From positions 149,361 through 213,360 of the forward strand of contig CAXXUG010000012.1 in the NCBI GenBank assembly GCA_963664835.2: a stretch of 64,000 nucleotides of DNA, written 5' to 3'. The position numbers and the translations under genes were made by a program. The notes under the pieces are model-generated. The model was given only the letters and a program-made list of their open reading frames with translations, did no database searches and was not told the DNA's origin. This DNA is from G963664835 sp963664835 (GTDB lineage Bacteria > Chloroflexota > UBA6077 > FW602-bin22 > JBCLEL01). The number at the start of each line of letters is the position of its first letter. Position 1 is the stretch's first letter. This document shows, one piece after another, positions 9,529 through 17,779 of the stretch.

Positions 9529-10380
9529 TTAATCGCGATCCGGCATCCAACTTTGTTTTTCGAGAATCACGTCCGGCGATCCTCCGTAGGGCCAGCCGGA
9601 CCCACCGAACCAGCGGAAGTTATCCGACTTGCCGCACATCCATGTAAACATCTCGGCGACTCGTGGCACCGACTGCCATTTCCTTGCCGGGCCGGAGAAG
9701 TATTCGGAGTCGAGTGAATAATCGGCCCTGCTGAACCTAAAGTCAGGGTCTATGATCCAGTCTCTCTTCGGCGGTACGGTCCTCCAGAAGCTCCACTTGA
9801 GCAAGTTGCGAATCGACTGATCAGTCTTGACCGCCTGGCGGTGCCAGATGGACTGATGAGTGAAGAACACGCTACCTGCCGGACCATTGGTCTGGACCTG
9901 GCCTGCCAGGTGGCCGAAGTGTTGCATCTCTTCCCGGGAGATTGGGACCAGGTGCGAGCCGGGCAGGAAGTATGTGGGGCCCATCTCTTTCGTGTTCGTC
10001 TGAGGAATGTAGAAGGCATAGACATGAGTGCAGGTTCGTTCGAACAGGGCGCCCCCATCCATATGCCATCGGCCGGCCGGTGTTGGTTCCACCAAACGAT
10101 GATTCGGCAACTTCTCTGGCATTGCAAAGCCGTCACCTAACAGTGAGCGGGCGACGCCGGCAACCGCGGGATGGAGGAGCACTTCAGCGATGTAACGCTC
10201 GTGCTTAGCGAGAGCGCTCTCAGGGGCGCCTTCGCGATCAAGGTATTCAAATACCCAACGGTTAGTGGAGTCCGGGATTACACCCTCCAACACCAGGAAA
10301 CCAGTCTTGCAAAACTGTAGTACATCGTGATCGGTCAGGGTGGGCTTGACGCTGGCGGCGGTTTGCATAGTGTCTAGCAT
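9529..10380 (-). CDS. Phytanoyl-CoA dioxygenase (PhyH) family protein
   Basis: 283 residues of the Fe(II)/2-oxoglutarate-dependent PhyH fold. Iron ligands are visible as His106 and Asp108 in RWHMDGG and His180 in SIWHRQ. Arg191 (SIRNLLKW) follows at the expected distance for 2-oxoglutarate binding. Members hydroxylate varied small molecules, and many in environmental bacteria have unknown substrates. It sits inside the carbohydrate transport block, with the MalF/MalG/binding-protein genes upstream and extra MalG genes downstream, which suggests a role in processing the transported compound. Repeat-filled gaps on both sides leave it unclear whether it belongs to one operon. Confidence 0.9.
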   Translation of the reverse strand: MLDTMQTAASVKPTLTDHDVLQFCKTGFLVLEGVIPDSTNRWVFEYLDREGAPESALAKHERYIAEVLLHPAVAGVARSLLGDGFAMPEKLPNHRLVEPTPAGRWHMDGGALFERTCTHVYAFYIPQTNTKEMGPTYFLPGSHLVPISREEMQHFGHLAGQVQTNGPAGSVFFTHQSIWHRQAVKTDQSIRNLLKWSFWRTVPPKRDWIIDPDFRFSRADYSLDSEYFSGPARKWQSVPRVAEMFTWMCGKSDNFRWFGGSGWPYGGSPDVILEKQSWMPDRD

Positions 10381-10697
10381 CTATTCTTACCTCGGTCTGT
10401 CGGATTTACTTCGAATCGCCGATGGCCTTTTGAGGGCCACACAAGGGGGTGATAATCGTCTGCCTGAGGGGGACCGGATGAATGGTTGGGAACAGGTTCC
10501 GGCGGTAGGGAATTTCCTCGCCGCTGGACTCCGGCTTTCGCCGGAGTGACGGTTCGGAGCGGCGGCTCTTCTCTACGGTGGATTGGGACCAGGGTTGGGT
10601 GCCGGACTGCTTGGAGCGGGGGACAAGCCCCTCGCCTCGCGTGGTCTTCGACTCGCCTTGCGTAGCCTTCGGCCGCGCTACATTTCCCATCCGCGCC

Positions 10698-10775
10698 CCT
10701 CCTGGATTCCCGCCTTCGCGGGAATCACCATGGCCTTGTGAAGCCCGCATAAGAGAATGAAAATGGTGGGACTCC
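10698..10775 (+). repeat. Inverted-repeat module with GAGAATGAAAATGG tail, copy 1
   Basis: A hairpin GATTCCCGCC / GGCGGGAATC-type palindrome followed by CACCATGGCCTTGTGAAGCC and GAGAATGAAAATGGTGGGAC. An almost identical copy lies at 11010-11085 and diverged copies at 18960-19023 and 43741-43806. The palindrome resembles the ATTCCC(N)8GGGAAT dRS3 repeats known from Neisseria; shared origin is not implied. Confidence 0.85.
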
Positions 10776-10860
10776 AGTTAGAAGAAGTTAGGGAATCCAT
10801 TCTATTTTCATAGCAATGACGATGGTAGGGGCCGGAATGACGATGGTGGGTGACTGGGCC

Positions 10861-10996
10861 CGTCATTTTCGCACCAATCGCTCCTCGTGGCCGCTGCTTG
10901 GCGCGCCAAGGTAAAAGAAAAGCCGGAGCCGTGACTTGGCACAGCGGATTCTGCCGCGCCCCAACCCCAGCGGGGGACAAGCCCCCGCGCTACATT
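10861..10996 (+). repeat. Mosaic intergenic repeat, copy 2
   Basis: Carries CGCACCAATCGCTC, a CGCGCCAAGGTAAAAGAAAAGCCGGAG segment, GCGGATTCTGCC and the hairpin GCGGGGGACAAGCCCCCGC followed by GCTACATT. Confidence 0.8.
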
Positions 10997-11009
10997 TCCC
11001 GTCCCCGCC

Positions 11010-11085
11010 CCACTGGATTCCCGCCTTCGCGGGAATCACCATGGCCTTGTGAAGCCCGCATAAGAGAATGAAAATGGTGGGACAC
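11010..11085 (+). repeat. Inverted-repeat module with GAGAATGAAAATGG tail, copy 2
   Basis: Nearly identical to 10698-10775 over its whole length, which suggests a recent duplication of this block. Confidence 0.85.
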
Positions 11086-11180
11086 CAGTTAGCGGAAGTT
11101 AGGGCATTCATCACATTTTCATACCAATGACGATTGCGAGAATTGGTGGTTTTCGAATTCACGTTGCAAGGCGGGTGACG

Positions 11181-11398
11181 TCATTTTCGTACCAATCACC
11201 CATCCCGGCCGTCGCCGGCACACCAAGGTATGAAAACGCGGAGTCCCGGTTTTGTGCGGCGAATTCGCACAGGGGATTCTGCCATGTCCCGCGCCCGGCC
11301 CCAGCGGGGGACGAGCCCCCGCGCTACATTCTTCTTTTCCGGCTACGAACGAGGATGAGTTAGAAGAAGTTAGCTGGAAGGCCATTTTCGTACCAATG
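11181..11398 (+). repeat. Mosaic intergenic repeat, copy 3, with extra TTAGAAGAAGTTAG module
   Basis: Full set of modules: TTTTCGTACCAAT, a CCGGCC-GTC-GCCGG hairpin, CACACCAAGGTATGAAAA, CGGAGTCCCGG, GGGATTCTGCCATG, the GCGGGGG...CCCCCGC hairpin (loop ACGAG here) and CTACATT. It continues into a module with TTCTTTTCCGGCTACGAACG and GTTAGAAGAAGTTAG that ends with a new TTTTCGTACCAATG. The following unit's first motif thus restarts directly. Confidence 0.85.
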
Positions 11399-11597
11399 AA
11401 AACACAGCGCGCGTTGAGATCGACTGAGCCTCTGATGGGTCTCGCAATCGAGAGCTGGGACCACACACCCTCCGCACCGATCACCATGGCAACGAGACGA
11501 TCCTCGTCTGGCGATTGCAGGAAGCATCGCATTAGCTTTCCAAGTCGAGGCGAGTGGTGCCGATTGGTCGCATCGACTTCAAGTTCGGAGGCTGCTG

Positions 11598-12491
11598 CTA
11601 GACGCCTTTTACTCCACCTGTGGTGAGGCCGGCAATGAACTGCCTCTGCGCGAGTAGGAAGGTGAGAAGCAACGGCAAGATCGAGATGGTAGCCGCGACC
11701 ATCGCCTTCTCCCACTGCAGGCCAAGGTCATTGGCAAGTGTTATGTCGATTAGATATACGAGACCCAGTGGAATCGTCTGTACATCTCTATCGGTCGCAA
11801 CTATCAGCGGCCAGAAGTAGTTATTCCAGGTGGCCAGGAACAGCACGATCGCGATTGCACCGAGCGCTGGCAACGAGAGCGGGACCATGATGCTGCGATA
11901 GATCCAGAACCCTGAGGCCCCGTCCACCTTGGCGGCGTCGATAAACTCGTCCGGGATCGACACCATATATTGCCGCATCATAAAGATGCCGAATGCGCTT
12001 GCTGCAAATGGGACAATCAGCGCCGCAAAGGTATCGAGCCAGCCAAGCTTGAGCATTATGAAGTACAGGGGTATGTAGATGGCCTCAAATGGAACCATGA
12101 TCGTGGCGATAACCAGCCAAAACACGAGTGTACGTCCTATGAACTGGTACTTGGCCAGGGCGAACCCGCCAAGAGAGCAGAGAAACAGGCTCAGCGGGAG
12201 CCGGATCGCCACTACGATCACGCTGTTGCGAAACCACAGAGCAAAATCTGTCTCGGCAAACAAGTTGGGCCAATTTACAAACTGCCAGGTAGGGGGAATC
12301 AGCTTCGGAGGAGCTGAGAAGATTTCCGCGTTCGTTTGCAAGGAGGTAGAGAGCATGAATATGAATGGATAGACAGTAAATGCCAAGCCTAACAACATCG
12401 CAAGATAGATCAGCACTCGGCCGACAAGTGTGCCGAAATTTATCGGTGCCGATGACCGGGCTACGCGTTGTTCTACCTGCGCTTGTGCCAT
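11598..12491 (-). CDS. Carbohydrate ABC transporter permease, MalG-like (paralogue A)
   Basis: 297 residues with about six membrane helices. The EAA loop EFIDAAKVDGASGFWIYRS is followed by VPLSLPALGAIAI. This copy directly follows the MalF-like permease gene (12523-13521) with a 31-base gap and has a good GGAGGG-type ribosome site upstream. It is therefore the likely cognate MalG of the binding-protein/MalF/MalG transporter. The two other MalG-like genes at 7100 and 8019 appear to be duplicates of it. The family is inserted in the cytoplasmic membrane and pairs with a MalF-type permease and an ATPase dimer, the latter not encoded in this window. Confidence 0.93.
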   Translation of the reverse strand: MAQAQVEQRVARSSAPINFGTLVGRVLIYLAMLLGLAFTVYPFIFMLSTSLQTNAEIFSAPPKLIPPTWQFVNWPNLFAETDFALWFRNSVIVVAIRLPLSLFLCSLGGFALAKYQFIGRTLVFWLVIATIMVPFEAIYIPLYFIMLKLGWLDTFAALIVPFAASAFGIFMMRQYMVSIPDEFIDAAKVDGASGFWIYRSIMVPLSLPALGAIAIVLFLATWNNYFWPLIVATDRDVQTIPLGLVYLIDITLANDLGLQWEKAMVAATISILPLLLTFLLAQRQFIAGLTTGGVKGV

Positions 12492-12522
12492 TGCTTCACC
12501 CTCCTTTCCCTTTGCTCACCGA

Positions 12523-13521
12523 TCAGTGAGCAAACAAACCCCTCAGGCGTTTGATCTGGACAAAGGCGACGATCATCGTCAAAGCGAATATGAAGAATGA
12601 CACCGCCGAACCATAGCCTAACTTACCCCATAGGAAGCCATGTCGGTAAAGATAGAGCGAGAGTGTGAGGGCGGAGTCCTCCGGGCCGCCGGCGGCGGCA
12701 TCTCCTTCTGACGTAAATCGAGTCAATATGAATGGCTCCTCGAACACGCGAAGGGAGTCGTGAGTGACAATTACGAGCACGAATACGAGCACCGGTCTCA
12801 ACAGCGGAATCGTGACGTTAAAGAACGACTGAAGGGCATTTGCCCCGTCCACCTTGGCGGCTTCGTAGTACTCGTTCGAGATGCCCTGGAGCCCGGCAAG
12901 AAGATAGATCATGAAGAGGGCCGACCAGCGCCAGACGATAAGCGTCATGATCGCCGGCTTAATCGCGACGGGATCGGAGAACCAGTCGATAACCCCGATA
13001 CCGAAGTTGCCGAATATGAAGTTTACGATTCCATATTCTCTGCCGAAAATGTTGGCAAAGATAACCGACACGACCGCGGCTGACGTCGCTATAGGCAAAA
13101 AGAAGAGCGTGCGAAAAATGGGCTTTGCCGGGAGCGCCTGCCAGTTCAGAATCAACGCGATTCCCATTGCGAACGGGATAACCAACAGGACAGCGCCGAC
13201 CGCAAACCAGATGTTGTTCAGGAAGGCGATCCAGAAGACTCTGTCCTTAAAGAACATTCTGTCGTAGTTCTCGAGGCCTATGAACTCGGGATCGAGGATG
13301 CCCACCCAGTCGGTCAAGGACATGTAGAGCATCCAAATGAAGGGACCGATCATGAACGCAACGAAGGTGAGGAGGAACGGCAGCAGGAATATGTAGGGTT
13401 CGACATCACTGAATCGGAAAGACCGGGATCTGGACGCTTGCGCGACCATCCCGCCGGTCGCACCGCTCGCTGACTGCCGTTGGACGCTGCTATCTGGCGA
13501 AGTGTTGTCCGCTGCCATCAC
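12523..13521 (-). CDS. Carbohydrate ABC transporter permease, MalF-like
   Basis: 332 residues. A cytoplasmic N-terminal stretch of about 40 residues is followed by six predicted membrane helices. The EAA loop reads EYYEAAKVDGANALQSFFNV and then TIPLLRP. This is the MalF/UgpA half of a sugar-importer permease pair. It lies 41 bases after the substrate-binding lipoprotein gene and 31 bases before the MalG-like gene, giving the standard order binding protein, MalF, MalG. CTCC-rich DNA at its start gives a GGAGGAG ribosome-binding site on the coding strand. The sugar transported cannot be deduced. Confidence 0.94.
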   Translation of the reverse strand: MMAADNTSPDSSVQRQSASGATGGMVAQASRSRSFRFSDVEPYIFLLPFLLTFVAFMIGPFIWMLYMSLTDWVGILDPEFIGLENYDRMFFKDRVFWIAFLNNIWFAVGAVLLVIPFAMGIALILNWQALPAKPIFRTLFFLPIATSAAVVSVIFANIFGREYGIVNFIFGNFGIGVIDWFSDPVAIKPAIMTLIVWRWSALFMIYLLAGLQGISNEYYEAAKVDGANALQSFFNVTIPLLRPVLVFVLVIVTHDSLRVFEEPFILTRFTSEGDAAAGGPEDSALTLSLYLYRHGFLWGKLGYGSAVSFFIFALTMIVAFVQIKRLRGLFAH

Positions 13522-13562
13522 TCCTCCTTGTCATGAGTCGCGTTAAGGTTGTGACGCGCGGG

Positions 13563-14966
13563 CTACTCCATAGGCAGAGCGCGAGCCTCGTCGGCGGCGA
13601 TCTTGAGACCCTCAGCTGCCGAGACTTCGCCGGCGGCTATCCTGGGAACCTGGCGGTTGACTATTCCCTGCATCTCCGAGAGGTTGGGATGCTGGTAGTA
13701 CTTGCCCTGGTTCTTGTAGGCGATGCCGAAGATGTCCTTGATCCACAACTGGTCGTTGAGGAACCAGTTCTTGGACGCCTGAGCCTCTTCGGAGTCGAGC
13801 GTGTCGAACCGGTTCGGCAAGAAGTTCTTCTCTCTTAGCCGACCGAGTTCGTTCTCGGGCTCCAAGTCCATATAGAAGGCGAATGCAGCCGCGTTGGCCT
13901 CATTGGGCCCCTTGGCAACCAAGGTAGCGCCACCGCCACGCTGGGCACCGAGGATACCGGCTTTCAACTGCGGGACAATGCGGCCGGCCCATTTGCCTCT
14001 GCCGTACTCGTGCTCGGCGATTTGAACGCCCATGTGGGCGGTCCTGGCGATGTACCAGTCGGGCATCATGACGGAGACTATGACGTTGTCCTTGTATGCC
14101 TGCCAACTCTCTGGAGCGTAGAAGGTAGCGGTTGTCCAGGCTACGTCGTGGACGTTGATCAAGTCGGCATAGACCTGAGTCGCTTCGATCGTCTCGTCGC
14201 TGTCGATGATGATCTCGTTATTCTTGTCGATGAGACCGCCACCATTCAGCTCGGTGAACATGGTCAGGTGATTCCAGCCGGAGGTATCGAGGATGATGGC
14301 CCGCCAATCGGGATTGACTTCCTTGAGGGCCTTGCCGGCCTCGGCTACGGCGTCCCAGTCATTAAGCTTGCTCGCATCGATACCAGCTTCCTCATAGGCG
14401 TCGGTGCGATAGTACCAAGCGGCGCAGGAGTTGGAGCTAGGAACGCCCCAATACCTGTTCTTGTAAAGGACAAAGTTGGAATGAGGAACGATGGGGACGA
14501 AGGGTTTCATATCTTCGGTTGTCTCATAGAGGACTTTTTCAGCAATGCCCTTCTTCAAGAGACGCGGGACATGGATATGCTGGACGACGTGCATGACGTC
14601 TGACTCAATCTTGCCGGCGAGTAGGCCGGTAACCCAGCCAGGAGTAGGATCGGCTTCTACGGGTTCGAAATTGACCTTGACGTCGGGATGCAGGTTCTCA
14701 AACTTCGGGACCACCTCGGCAAAGTAACCGATGTCCTTTCGAATGACGATGTTGAGCTCGCCCTGAAGCTTCTCGGGCATCATGCCAACTTCGACGGTAA
14801 CTTCCTTCTCGACCTCGACTTCCTTCTCTACAACTACGGTTTCCTTGACGATCTTCTCGACGACCTGAGGCTCGCAGGCTGCCAGTACAGGCAGCGCAGC
14901 GGCGGCGCCAAGACCCGCCAAAAACGAGCGGCGGGTGAACTTCTTCGACAAAAGCTTTTCAGACAA
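13563..14966 (-). CDS. Extracellular sugar-binding lipoprotein of an ABC transporter
   Basis: 467 residues of the solute-binding protein family 1 type. The N-terminus has a twin-arginine motif (FTRRSFLAG, residues 10-18), a hydrophobic stretch and a lipobox ending LAAC with Cys31. Export by Tat and lipid anchoring are therefore likely. A repeated charged linker (KETVVVEKEVEVEKEVTVEV, residues about 40-60) follows, a style common in Chloroflexota binding proteins. The body carries aromatic residues typical of sugar binding. It is the first gene of the leftward transport block; the ~215 bases upstream up to the compound IS element probably hold the promoter. Confidence 0.93.
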   Translation of the reverse strand: MSEKLLSKKFTRRSFLAGLGAAAALPVLAACEPQVVEKIVKETVVVEKEVEVEKEVTVEVGMMPEKLQGELNIVIRKDIGYFAEVVPKFENLHPDVKVNFEPVEADPTPGWVTGLLAGKIESDVMHVVQHIHVPRLLKKGIAEKVLYETTEDMKPFVPIVPHSNFVLYKNRYWGVPSSNSCAAWYYRTDAYEEAGIDASKLNDWDAVAEAGKALKEVNPDWRAIILDTSGWNHLTMFTELNGGGLIDKNNEIIIDSDETIEATQVYADLINVHDVAWTTATFYAPESWQAYKDNVIVSVMMPDWYIARTAHMGVQIAEHEYGRGKWAGRIVPQLKAGILGAQRGGGATLVAKGPNEANAAAFAFYMDLEPENELGRLREKNFLPNRFDTLDSEEAQASKNWFLNDQLWIKDIFGIAYKNQGKYYQHPNLSEMQGIVNRQVPRIAAGEVSAAEGLKIAADEARALPME

Positions 14967-15175
14967 TTCTTGAAACTCCTACAAACTCGAACGTTGCGAA
15001 ATGTGACATCCCGGCGTCTGCGCCAACGCCTCTTAAAGCTGGCCTACGGTACGAGATTCATCCCTCCTTCGATTGTGCTTTTCGGACGGTTACACCCCAG
15101 AACTGGCCTTTTATAGATTCCCGTCTAATTCAAGCGGTAGTATATTCAATCTCACGACCCAGGGTCAACTTCCCG

Positions 15176-15183
15176 GCGGTAAG
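15176..15183. repeat. Left 8-bp target-site duplication of the compound IS66 element
   Basis: GCGGTAAG directly precedes the left terminal repeat of the intact copy. Its exact match is at 17590-17597, after the right end of the last derivative, and not next to the intact copy's own right end. Confidence 0.88.
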
Positions 15184-16686
15184 GTAACTGTTCAGATTTG
15201 GGTGGGCGAATTTCGTGGTTGGATAAGAGTGTAGTAATAACGCTGCTCTAACGTCATAGTGTGATGCGGAGGGATATGGTTGACTCGTGAACAAAAGATA
15301 CCCTTCCCGCTCCGAGTTGATGCATATCATCGAGCAACAATCGGCTGAAATCGACCGGCTGCGAGAGCGAGTAGAGCAGTTGGAGGTCGATCTAGAGCTA
15401 GCTCGGAATGATCGATCAGGGCCAAAGCCTCCACCATGGATCAAGCCCAATAGTCCGGAGCGAAAAGAGCATAAACGTCCCCGCAAGAAACGCGCCGAAG
15501 GATACGCGCGTAAGAAGAGTACCCCCAGCAAGCAGATGGTGCATGCCGTTGAGCGATGTCCTGAGTGCGAATGTGTTCTGCAGGGTGGAACGGTGAAGCG
15601 GCGGCGCGAGGTGATCGAAATCGTGTTGATGCCGGCTGAAGTGACAGAGCACGTAGTGGTAGAGAGGGTGTGTCCACTTTGCACTAAGCGATGCGTGCCG
15701 AAGCTGGGGGTCAAGGATGGAATAGTAGGGAGACATAGATTTGGCCCGAAGCTGCTTGGGATGATTACTACTCTGCACGAAGTGGGACGGTTGCCAGTGC
15801 GTCGAATTCAGGAACACTTGCAATGTCTATTTGGCCTGCGGATCAGCGTGGGAGCAATCGAGTACGCACTGCATTCGGTAGCGACCAGGGGTGCAGCTGC
15901 GGTCGAGGCGATCCGCCAGCAGACGCGAGAAAGTGCCGTGGTGCACGCAGACGAGACCGGCTGGCGGGAAGATGGGCAGAACCGCTACGTTTGGGTACTA
16001 GCAACGCCGAATACCCGTTACTTTGAGATCGGTCGGCGCAACAATGAGCAGATAGACTCAATGCTGGGGGAGAGCTTCAACGGGATAGTTGTAAGTGACT
16101 TCTATAAAGCCTATGACCACTTGTTGGGAGAGCATCAACGTTGTTGGGCACATCTGCTACGCGACGTCCGGGAATTGGTGGGTCGGTATCCCAAGAACCG
16201 CTCATTGGCACGCTGGGCACACAGTCTGAATCGTCTTTACCGCGCGGCTAGAGCTAGTCCGACTCGAAATGCGGCTGAGCGTCATGCTACCCGCAAAAGA
16301 TTGGAGAAAATCGCAACTAGAATCTGCCAACCGTTCATCGACTCGGATGCGTCCCCCGGACGGCGATCGGTCCCCCTACGGGCGATCGGCCAGGAGCGGA
16401 CCTACGGCGAACCTCAGCGTGCCCTCTGCGAACGCATTCTCAGATATGTACACGAACTCTTTACATTCGTGGTTAACCGGCAGGTTCCACCTACCAACAA
16501 CGAGGCAGAACGTTCACTACGCCCGCTCGTGATCGCGAGGAAGGTATGGGGAGGCACACGATCCAGGCAGGGATCGATAGATGCCATGCGCCGTGCTACT
16601 CTGATGGACACTTGGAGGGTCCGGGGACTCAATCCCTTCCTTGAAGTTCAGAAACTCCTACTTTCCCCTCAAATCTGAACAGTTAC
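15184..16686 (+). mobile_element. IS66-family insertion sequence, intact copy 2
   Basis: 1,503 bp with terminal repeats GTAACTGTTCAGATTTG at 15184 and the complement ending at 16686. It equals copy 1 in length and differs from it at one position that I found. Its immediate flanks do not match each other (GCGGTAAG versus CGTGAAAC) because it is part of the compound element. Confidence 0.93.
15287..16678 (+). CDS. IS66 family transposase (copy 2)
   Basis: 463 residues, the same protein as the copy at 1774-3165, with the zinc-finger cysteines (91, 94, 129, 132) and DDE triad (Asp222, Asp271, Glu408) intact. The start codon is GTG. Because it is intact, it could mobilise itself and, in trans, the two deleted derivatives beside it, which keep recognisable terminal repeats. 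Confidence 0.95.
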   Translation: MNKRYPSRSELMHIIEQQSAEIDRLRERVEQLEVDLELARNDRSGPKPPPWIKPNSPERKEHKRPRKKRAEGYARKKSTPSKQMVHAVERCPECECVLQGGTVKRRREVIEIVLMPAEVTEHVVVERVCPLCTKRCVPKLGVKDGIVGRHRFGPKLLGMITTLHEVGRLPVRRIQEHLQCLFGLRISVGAIEYALHSVATRGAAAVEAIRQQTRESAVVHADETGWREDGQNRYVWVLATPNTRYFEIGRRNNEQIDSMLGESFNGIVVSDFYKAYDHLLGEHQRCWAHLLRDVRELVGRYPKNRSLARWAHSLNRLYRAARASPTRNAAERHATRKRLEKIATRICQPFIDSDASPGRRSVPLRAIGQERTYGEPQRALCERILRYVHELFTFVVNRQVPPTNNEAERSLRPLVIARKVWGGTRSRQGSIDAMRRATLMDTWRVRGLNPFLEVQKLLLSPQI

Positions 16687-16694
16687 CGTGAAAC

Positions 16695-17059
16695 GTAAGT
16701 GTTCAGAATTGGGTGGGCGATCTTGGGGCTGGGTTATGCTTTGACGTGTCGACACTGCTCTACAGTCATTGTGCGGTTTGGTTCCGCCTGGGCGGATGGG
16801 TTCTCCATGACATAAGAGATTTTCTTCGCGAACTGAGTTGTTTCGCATTATTGAGCAACTTTCGGTTGAAAAGGCCCGGCAGGCCCGTGCAGCAGAGCGG
16901 CCACCCACGGCTGGGGACAAGCCCCAGCCCTACAGGTTTCTGCCTGGATTGTCGGCGGCGGCGTGGGTTGGGACGGAGTCCGATCCCGTATCGGGGTACG
17001 GGACGTGCGTGCGTACCAGTCGCCTACAAAATTGGGCGCTCTAAAGTCTGAACAGTTAC
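16695..17059 (+). mobile_element. IS66 derivative R1, internally deleted, MITE-like
   Basis: 365 bp starting GTAAGTGTTCAGAATTGGGTGGGCG and ending AAGTCTGAACAGTTAC, diverged versions of the IS ends. It keeps part of the leader and an N-terminal remnant. It then has foreign sequence including the palindrome CTGGGGACAAGCCCCAG (about 16910-16929), the same family as the dispersed intergenic hairpin. It is flanked on both sides by CGTGAAAC, as a target duplication would be. Confidence 0.82.
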
Positions 17060-17067
17060 CGTGAAAC

Positions 17068-17589
17068 GTAGCTCTTCAGGATTAAGTGAGCGATTGTTGG
17101 GACTGGGCTGTGCTCTTATGGGTTGACGCCGCTCAAACGTCTTAGTGCGGTCTGAATGGCAAAGGTTTCTCCGTGACAAAGAGATTTCCTTCGCGAAACG
17201 TTTCTCGATGAATATTATCGGCAACAAGCAGGCGAAATTGCCTGGCTGCGAGAACGAGTGGAGCAATTGGAGATCGATCTAGAGCTAGGCCGGAGTGATC
17301 GACCAGGACCAAAACCTCCATCCTGGCTCAAGACTAATAGTCCTGATCGAATTGGGTCCAAACGCGCACGCAAGAAAGGCCCCACGGGATTCGCGCGTAA
17401 GCGAAGTGTAGCCGACAGGCAGGTTATGCACGCGGTTGAGCGATGTCCTAGCTGCGATTAGCTTCTACAGGGTGGAACGGTTGATGCTACGCGTCGGGCT
17501 ACAATGGTCGACACTTGGAGAGTCCGAGGACTCAATCCCTTCCTTGAAGATCAGAAACTCCTACTTTCCCCTCAAATCTGAACAGTTAC
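17068..17589 (+). pseudogene. IS66 derivative R2 with truncated transposase
   Basis: 522 bp. It retains a diverged N-terminal transposase region (LRERVEQLEIDLELGRSDRPG through HAVERCPSCD) that stops at a TAG where the family has a further Cys/Glu. Shortly after GGGTGGAACGGT it jumps to the extreme C-terminal segment (VDTWRVRGLNPFLEDQK). About 900 bp of the core is missing, so no active transposase can be made. The right end is identical to the intact IS and reaches 17589. Confidence 0.85.
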
Positions 17590-17779
17590 GCGGTAAGTTG
17601 ACGCAGCCGGTCCTCGTATTCACATGCGATCGTCGCAACTAAGAGAGGACAGTCCGCCAGCAAGTGCAACGGCGGAATGACTCCGACATATCGCCACTTA
17701 GTTGAATCTCCCTTGTCCCCAAACGCTTGTGCTGGGCCGCTCTCGCCGAGATCGTTGACTCGGCTCTTCGTACCCTCAG

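Larger units (their letters stand above)
10381..11597. other. 1.2-kb gene-free stretch packed with intergenic repeats
   Basis: Holds a dRS3-like inverted repeat at 10525-10551 and two near-identical blocks at 10698-10775 and 11010-11085. Each block runs from GGATTCCCGCC-TTC-GCGGGAATC through ATGGCCTTGTGAAGCCCGCA to GAGAATGAAAATGGTGGGA. It also contains two mosaic repeats (10861-10996, 11181-11330) and the CTTCTTTTCCGGCTACGAAC module (11330-11398). From 11399 to 11597 I see nothing recognisable. Confidence 0.75.
15184..17589. mobile_element. Compound IS66 element: one intact copy plus two deleted derivatives
   Basis: 2,406 bp made of three IR-bounded units in a row: the intact IS (15184-16686), derivative R1 (16695-17059) and derivative R2 (17068-17589). 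Adjacent units are separated by the identical 8-mer CGTGAAAC (16687-16694 and 17060-17067). The outer boundaries are flanked by GCGGTAAG on both sides. This pattern is expected if the whole triple unit transposed once, using its outermost ends. Removing it restores GTCAACTT-CCCGGCGG-TAAGTTGAC, a hairpin target. Confidence 0.85.

Noticed and set aside
10406..11363. Several open frames of 70-114 residues in the repeat-rich gap
   Set aside because: Similar frames recur in other gaps purely because the repeat modules recur (for example SSFVAGKEECSAGA); no start signals or family matches.
1766..16686. Composite transposon formed by the two IS66 copies with the sugar block as cargo
   Set aside because: Copy 1 has its own matching 8-bp duplication on both sides and copy 2 belongs to a separate compound insertion, so they arrived independently.
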